A DNA stretch of 63,384 nt from Bordetella parapertussis. GTDB taxonomy: Bacteria > Pseudomonadota > Gammaproteobacteria > Burkholderiales > JACQAP01. The stretch spans positions 1-63,384 of the forward strand of contig CAMDKM010000018.1 in assembly GCA_945900965.1 (NCBI GenBank). Direction: 5' to 3'. The notes under the pieces were generated by a model. The model made no database searches, had not been told where the DNA came from, and saw nothing but the letters and a program-made list of their open reading frames with translations. The number at the start of each line of letters is the position of its first letter. Position 1 is the stretch's first letter. Positions 59,009 to 63,384 of the stretch are shown here, one piece after another. Made by a program: the position numbers and the translations under genes.

Positions 59009-59142
59009 ACCACAGAGGCACCGAGAACACGGAGAAAAACAATTTTTGCGTCTATCCGTGCACTCACCCGAAAGGTGAGCACTGCTGGCGAGTCAACTGA
59101 TTGATATTTTGATCTTCTCCGTGTCTCTGTGTCTCTGTGGTG
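59009..59142. repeat. Intergenic inverted-repeat element, accacagaggcaccg type
   Basis: Left arm accacagaggcaccgagaac; right arm ctccgtgtctctgtgtctct then gtggtgcgg. It belongs to the same arm type as 1439-1573. Confidence 0.78.
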
Positions 59143-59232
59143 CGGTTTTCAGGATGATACCCTGCGAAGTGCCCGATGACATGGGCGATGGCGGTTTCGT
59201 CATCCCCGGTTTTCCGGGTACGATCCCGTCCC

Positions 59233-59355
59233 ATGTCCTCTCAGATCTTTCGCACCCTGCACCCCAATCGCACGCTCATCCGGGTCAACGACAAGCTGGT
59301 ATTGCCCGACTGGGTCCGCCGGTGCGTTACTTGTATCCGTTTGCGTATCCTGTAA
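59233..59355 (+). other. Short open frame, possible gene remnant
   Basis: An ATG at 59233 opens 40 codons beginning MSSQIFRTLHPNRTLIRVND and ending at 59355. The start looks like real coding sequence, but the frame is cut short by the following repeat element. It may be the stub of a longer gene; I cannot name it. Confidence 0.25.
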
Positions 59356-59383
59356 GCTAAAAACACTTCCATGAAAAACGCAT

Positions 59384-59634
59384 TCACCGCGGAGGACGCG
59401 GCAGCTTCGGCCGTAAGTGCTGCGCCTTAAGGACGCGGAGGAAAACAAAATCGCCAATAACTATAGTCAATAAAAGAGGTAGCGAATCTTTGTCATATCT
59501 GCGCACCGGGTTCTTTCCGTGACGAATCGACAACCTGGCCGGCATAAACCGATTATTGTATTGTCCTTCGTTTTTCCTCCGCGTCCTTAAGGCGCAGCAC
59601 TTACGGCCGAAGCTGCCGCGTCCTCTGCGGTGAG
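59384..59634. repeat. Large inverted repeat with the same 30-base insert in both arms
   Basis: Both arms have ccgcggaggacgcg-type ends. Between them and the ggacgcggagga part, each arm holds the 30 bases gcagcttcggccgtaagtgc-tgcgccttaa: the left arm at 59401-59430 in plus orientation and the right arm inverted at 59588-59617. The arms are about 60 bases long and nearly perfect. The element ends just before the DUF1272 gene. Confidence 0.85.
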
Positions 59635-59664
59635 AGCGTTTTGCATTTGACTTAGGAGATCACC

Positions 59665-59913
59665 ATGCTTCAGCTCAGACCCAACTGCGAATGCTGCGAT
59701 AAGGACCTCCCGCCCGAATCCACGGAGGCGAGGATTTGTTCGTTCGAATGTACCTTCTGCGCGACCTGCGCCGAGAGGGTACTGGCCGGGGTATGCCCGA
59801 ATTGCGGAGGTGAGCTGGTGGTGCGTCCGCGGCGTCCCGCCAGTAAGCTGGCAAAAAATCCGGCTTCAACCGAACGCGTTTTTAAACCAGCGGGCTGCGG
59901 GAAGGCGGCATAG
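59665..59913 (+). CDS. DUF1272 cysteine-rich zinc-ribbon-like protein
   Basis: 82 residues behind TAGGAGATCACC. The DUF1272 pattern is clear: LRPNCECCDKDLPPESTEAR, then CSFECTFCATCAERVLAGVCPNC. Eight or more cysteines in CxxC pairs suggest two zinc sites. It is a small cytoplasmic protein, function unknown. The C-terminal 25 residues are basic and variable. Confidence 0.88.
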   Translation: MLQLRPNCECCDKDLPPESTEARICSFECTFCATCAERVLAGVCPNCGGELVVRPRRPASKLAKNPASTERVFKPAGCGKAA

Positions 59914-59932
59914 GCGTCAGACCAGCGCAGAA

Positions 59933-60286
59933 TTAGGCGGAAGAGGGAACGATCGCCAATTCCTGTCCCAATTGGTTGGTGACCTGTTTGAGAATTCCGA
60001 TGGAAACCTTGCCCAGTTTCGTCGCGTCTCGTGCTTCAATGGTGGCAATTTTGGCGGTCCGAATGACCGACGCGACTGGAAGTCCGGCCGTTGTGAGTTG
60101 GGTAATGGACACGTCTCCCGGCCAGCCGCGATTTTCCGCGCTGGTAATCATTACGACCCAGAGTAAGCCATGCGCCTCTTCGAGGCCGCCAGCCGATACG
60201 ACCAGTGCCGGTCGGGACTGACGAGTAGGGCGATCCGTGTGGGGAAATGGGACTTTTATTACGTCGCCCTGCTTAAAGCTTGCCAT
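59933..60286 (-). CDS. MazF/PemK-type endoribonuclease toxin
   Basis: 117 residues from the ATG at 60286. FKQGDVIKVPFPHTDRPTRQ followed by SRPALVVSAGG is the PemK/MazF start, with the conserved P and R-PALVV core. VMITSAENRGWPGDVSI continues the beta-barrel. It cuts mRNA at short sites when free of antitoxin. It overlaps the antitoxin gene by 14 bases. Confidence 0.85.
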   Translation of the reverse strand: MASFKQGDVIKVPFPHTDRPTRQSRPALVVSAGGLEEAHGLLWVVMITSAENRGWPGDVSITQLTTAGLPVASVIRTAKIATIEARDATKLGKVSIGILKQVTNQLGQELAIVPSSA

Positions 60287-60491
60287 AAGCCTTGATGTCG
60301 GCTTTCGAACTCCACTCCGAAAAGGTGCGGAACGGATCATCCGGTTTTCCGCCACGGCTGGCTTTGGTGAGAATGACGCGCTCGTCGATAATTTCGTAAA
60401 TCAACTCGTCGCCCGCTTCGAGGCGCAACGCGGCGCGCACCGGTTGCGGAATTGTGGTTTGCGCCTTGGTCGTCAATTTGCTCGTGATCAT
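60273..60491 (-). CDS. AbrB/MazE-type antitoxin
   Basis: 72 residues from the ATG at 60491. SKLTTKAQTTIPQPVRAAL is the swapped-hairpin AbrB DNA-binding segment; DDPFRTFSEWSSKADIKAYG is the toxin-binding tail. It precedes and overlaps the MazF-like gene. An in-frame ATG further upstream is possible but less likely. Confidence 0.85.
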   Translation of the reverse strand: MITSKLTTKAQTTIPQPVRAALRLEAGDELIYEIIDERVILTKASRGGKPDDPFRTFSEWSSKADIKAYGKL

Positions 60492-60639
60492 GCTCGTAGC
60501 CGGAGTGAGTATGTTTCTTATGGTAAGGAACTTCCTTGTTTTTTTCAATTCGATTTTTGTGTCAGAAAAGCGTTCCGCGCATGCATGACCTTATTGGTTA
60601 AACTGTCGTGTTCATAATTATTCCAAAAGGGGGAGTGCC

Positions 60640-61734
60640 ATGCAGCGCAGATCGTTTCTTAAAAAAGCAGCAATTGGTGTTGCCGCAGGCGGTGTTACCG
60701 CACCGGCCATCGCGCAGTCGCAGCCGAGCATTCAATGGCGGATGGCGGCGAGTTGGCCCAAGAGCCTCGACACGATTTACGGCGGGGCGGAGCTGGTTTC
60801 CCGGCGCGTGGCCGAAATAACCGACGGCAAGTTCCAGATTCGCGTCTTTGCCGCGGGCGAAATCGTACCGGCGCTGCAAGTGCTCGATGCGGTGCAGGCC
60901 GGCACGGTGGAAATGGGCCATACCGCGTCTTATTATTACTTCGGCAAGGATCCTGCGTTCGCAATGGGCAGCTGCCTGTCTTTCGGAATGAACACGCGCC
61001 AGAATTTTTCCTGGTGGCATTTTGGCGGCGGCGCGGAGGCGATGGCGCCGCTGTTCAAGGAGTACGGATGTATAGCCATGCCGGCGGGGGCTACCGGCTG
61101 TCAGATGGGGGGCTGGTTCCGAAAGGAAATCAAATCAGTCGCCGACCTCAAGGGCCTGAAGTTCCGCATCGGCGGAATGGCAGGCCTGGTGATCGCCAAG
61201 CTCGGCGCGGTGCCGCAGATGATTCCCGGGCCGGATATCTATCCCGCTCTGGAAAAAGGCACGATCGACGGCGCGGAATGGGTCGGCCCCTATGATGACG
61301 AAAAGCTGGGTTTCAACAAAGTCGCCAAGTATTACTACTATCCAGGCTGGTGGGAAGGCGGGCCGATGCTGCATCTTCTGGTCAATGACAAGAAATGGGC
61401 GGAACTGCCCAAGTCCTACCAGGCTGCGTTGACAGTGGCCTGCGGAGAGGCGAGCACTTGGATGCCCGCGAAATACGGTGCGCAAAATCCACCGGCGCTG
61501 CACCGGCTGGTGTCGAACGGCACGCAGTTGCGCCCTTTTCCCAAGCCCGTGATGGAAGCCTGCGAAAAGGCAGCCTTCGAGCTCTACGAGGAGCTCAAGC
61601 CCAAAAGCGCGCACTGGAATCGGATCTATCCGGAATGGAAGAAATTCCGCGACGAACAGTTCCTGTGGTTCCGGGTCGCCGAGGCGACCTACGACAACTA
61701 CGCGTTTTACTCTAAGCTCGCAGGCGCGAAGTAG
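60640..61734 (+). CDS. TRAP transporter substrate-binding protein (DctP family)
   Basis: 364 residues. The N-terminus RRSFLKKAAIGVAAGG with a twin-arginine motif leads to a cut near AIAQ. The mature protein is DctP-like: WRMAASWPKSLDTIYGGAEL, HTASYYYFGKDPAFAMGS and GPYDDEKLGFNKVAKYYYYP. The last fits the branch that binds 2-oxo acids or similar carboxylates, as in TakP. The Arg of KFRIGGMAG should clamp the substrate carboxylate. It converges with the permease genes. Confidence 0.9.
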   Translation: MQRRSFLKKAAIGVAAGGVTAPAIAQSQPSIQWRMAASWPKSLDTIYGGAELVSRRVAEITDGKFQIRVFAAGEIVPALQVLDAVQAGTVEMGHTASYYYFGKDPAFAMGSCLSFGMNTRQNFSWWHFGGGAEAMAPLFKEYGCIAMPAGATGCQMGGWFRKEIKSVADLKGLKFRIGGMAGLVIAKLGAVPQMIPGPDIYPALEKGTIDGAEWVGPYDDEKLGFNKVAKYYYYPGWWEGGPMLHLLVNDKKWAELPKSYQAALTVACGEASTWMPAKYGAQNPPALHRLVSNGTQLRPFPKPVMEACEKAAFELYEELKPKSAHWNRIYPEWKKFRDEQFLWFRVAEATYDNYAFYSKLAGAK

Positions 61735-61740
61735 CCAGGG

Positions 61741-63237
61741 CTACTTCGGCGCATCGTCTGGTTGGGGCGCCCCGAATTCGGGAATGTCGGCGTCGCGCTC
61801 CAACTGCTCGCGGTCGTGGTCTGCCTGCGGAATCTCGATTTTGATCGCGTTCGGATCGACCAAGCCCTTGTCCAGGCCTCCCGTCACGACGCCGGGAAAC
61901 GCAATGACGATGCCAACCATAATGACCTGAATTACGACGAACGGTACCGCGCCCCAGTAGATCTGCCCGGTGGTCACGGGTGCGATCGTCTTACCCGTGA
62001 TTTTGTCCAGATAGGCCTTGGCCGGCGCGACACTGCGCAGATAGAACAGCGCAAAGCCGAAGGGCGGGTGCATGAACGAGGTCTGCATGTTGACGGCCAG
62101 CAGCACGCCGAACCAGATCAGGTCGATGCCCAGTTTGTCTGCGACCGGCGCGAGCAGCGGCACGATAATGAACGCCAGCTCGAAGAAGTCGAGGAAGAAG
62201 GCGAGCACAAATACCAGGATGTTGACGACGATCAGGAAGCCGAGTTGACCGCCCGGCAGGCTGGTCAGCAAATGCTCGACCCAAAGATCGCCATTGACCG
62301 CGCGGAAGGTCAGGCTGAACACCGTCGACCCGATCAGGATGAACAACACGAACGACGAGAGTTTGGTCGTGGTGTTCATGGCCTGCTTGAGCAGCGACCA
62401 GTCCAGGCGTCGATTCATTAGGGCGAGCACAAGTGCTCCGGTGGCGCCCATGGCTCCGCCTTCGGTGGGAGTGGCAATACCAAGAAATATTGTGCCGAGC
62501 ACCAGGAAGATCAATGCCAGCGGGGGAACCAGGACAAGTACAACTCGCCGCAACAACTTCGTTCCCCGCAAGGACCTTGCTTCGAGAGGAAGCGCTGGCG
62601 CGGCGTTCGGGTACGCGAAAGAAATGCCGAATACATACAGAAAATACAGCCCGGCCAGTATCAACCCGGGAAAAATTGCGCCCGCGTACATATCGCCCAC
62701 CGAGCGACCCAGTTGGTCGGCGAGCACGATCAGCACCAGCGAGGGCGGAATGATTTGCGCCAGCGTTCCCGAGGCGGCAATCACACCGCTTGCCAGGCGC
62801 CGGTCATAGCCATAACGCAGCATGATCGGCAGGGATATGAGCCCCATGGAGATCACCGAGGCGGCCACCACGCCGGTGGTTGCGGCGAGAAGCGCGCCGA
62901 CAAAAACCACGGCGTAGGCCAGCCCCCCGCGCACCGGCCCGAATAGCTGGCCGACGGTGTCGAGCAGATCCTCCGCCATGCCGCTGCGTTCCAGGATGAG
63001 GCCCATGAAGGTGAAAAACGGCACCGCGAGCAAGGTGTCGTTGGACATGATGCCGAAGATGCGCTCCGGCAGCGCCTGGAACAACGCCGGATTCAACAAG
63101 TCGAGGTAGACGCCGAGAAAACCGAATGACAGGCCGACCGCACCCAGCGCAAAAGCCACCGGGTAGCCCAGCAGCAGGAAGACGACCAGCGCACAGAACA
63201 TCAACGGCGCCAAATTGTCGATGATGAATTGGGTCAT
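61741..63237 (-). CDS. TRAP transporter large permease subunit (DctM)
   Basis: 498 residues and about twelve to fourteen membrane helices. LGYPVAFALGAVGLSFGFLG, ATTGVVAASVISMGLISLP and PPSLVLIVLADQLGRSVGDM are DctM signatures. It carries the sodium-driven transport with DctQ. The start overlaps the DctQ stop by three bases. The C-terminus is long and acidic (DHDREQLERDADIPEFGA). Confidence 0.93.
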   Translation of the reverse strand: MTQFIIDNLAPLMFCALVVFLLLGYPVAFALGAVGLSFGFLGVYLDLLNPALFQALPERIFGIMSNDTLLAVPFFTFMGLILERSGMAEDLLDTVGQLFGPVRGGLAYAVVFVGALLAATTGVVAASVISMGLISLPIMLRYGYDRRLASGVIAASGTLAQIIPPSLVLIVLADQLGRSVGDMYAGAIFPGLILAGLYFLYVFGISFAYPNAAPALPLEARSLRGTKLLRRVVLVLVPPLALIFLVLGTIFLGIATPTEGGAMGATGALVLALMNRRLDWSLLKQAMNTTTKLSSFVLFILIGSTVFSLTFRAVNGDLWVEHLLTSLPGGQLGFLIVVNILVFVLAFFLDFFELAFIIVPLLAPVADKLGIDLIWFGVLLAVNMQTSFMHPPFGFALFYLRSVAPAKAYLDKITGKTIAPVTTGQIYWGAVPFVVIQVIMVGIVIAFPGVVTGGLDKGLVDPNAIKIEIPQADHDREQLERDADIPEFGAPQPDDAPK

Positions 63238-63384
63238 GGCGTCGCTCCCGTAGGTGTTGTGTGCGTCGGCGCGGCATGCGCCGATTTGGCGTCGGGATCG
63301 GGAATCAGCCCACGCAGGATGGCGATGCGTTTGATGAGTTCGGAAAGGCCTTGCAAACTCAGCAGAAAGAAGCCAAGAGGAATG
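63234..63384 (-). CDS. TRAP transporter small permease subunit (DctQ), C-terminal part
   Basis: The last 49 residues of a gene that starts beyond the window. IPLGFFLLSLQGLSELIKRI is the last membrane helix and basic end of DctQ proteins, followed by a Pro/Thr/Ala-rich tail. TGA overlaps the dctM start (ATGA). Together with dctM and the binding protein it completes a TRAP system. Confidence 0.8.
   Translation of the reverse strand, partial: IPLGFFLLSLQGLSELIKRIAILRGLIPDPDAKSAHAAPTHTTPTGATP

Larger units (their letters stand above)
58924..59664. other. Repeat-rich intergenic region
   Basis: 741 bases between the monooxygenase start and the DUF1272 gene. It holds two inverted-repeat elements (59009-59142 and 59384-59634) with a possible 40-codon open frame between them (59233-59355). 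Nothing else is recognised. Confidence 0.5.

Overview
The window looks like a chromosomal segment of a betaproteobacterium. It is GC-rich. It has an ilvC-psd-pssA-leuA neighbourhood, a 759-residue MaeB malic enzyme, YbaK, a DUF3301 protein, an ArsS/peroxidase-like arsenosugar pair, and long intergenic hairpin repeats. The lineage is inferred from gene content and order only; no 16S or tRNA gene is present.

Layout. 0-8.4 kb (all minus strand): a tripartite heavy-metal-type RND efflux system (outer membrane factor, adaptor, permease), then a thioredoxin and a thioredoxin-like protein without the CxxC motif, then a second adaptor and the first codons of the gene that follows. 8.5-11.8 kb: type II NADH dehydrogenase and 2-isopropylmalate synthase. 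12-15.7 kb: an apparent insertion carrying a ribbon-helix-helix/PIN toxin-antitoxin pair, a quinone-reductase fragment, a DHA2-type MFS exporter and three copies of a short repeat; it separates leuA from pssA. 15.8-19.5 kb: pssA, psd, ilvC and a proline iminopeptidase. 19.6-31.1 kb (mostly plus): malic enzyme, 3-hydroxyisobutyryl-CoA hydrolase-like protein, MOSC protein, arsenosugar pair, two small secreted proteins on the other strand, NUDIX hydrolase, YbaK, DUF3301, patatin and a diguanylate cyclase. 31.1-35.2 kb (minus): an operon of a small membrane protein, a fused sterol-desaturase/GH3 protein and an enolase-superfamily enzyme.

The centre of interest is 35.3-53.6 kb, a plus-strand nitrogen-release locus: ureABC (canonical urease 1), urtABCDE (urea ABC importer), amiE (aliphatic amidase), ureE, ureF, a Helicobacter-like fused ureAB, a second divergent ureC, ureG, ureD, then a CbbQ/NorQ-type MoxR AAA+ ATPase and a CbbO/NorD-type von Willebrand A protein. 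One accessory set appears to serve two different ureases, and the AAA+/VWA pair follows the second urease with no Rubisco or nitric oxide reductase in sight. Urea imported by Urt and amides cut by AmiE would both feed ammonia to the cell.

53.6-63.4 kb holds a cyclophilin lipoprotein, an MFS transporter, an NADPH:quinone reductase, a Baeyer-Villiger-type monooxygenase, a DUF1272 protein, a MazEF-like module and a TRAP transporter whose binding-protein gene converges on its permease genes.

Many intergenic gaps contain long imperfect inverted repeats built from short units (for example accacagaggca or ccgcagaggacgc), and others contain satellite-like runs (gggtgaat, ggcgaggg, ctaggcac). Several lie between the urease genes.
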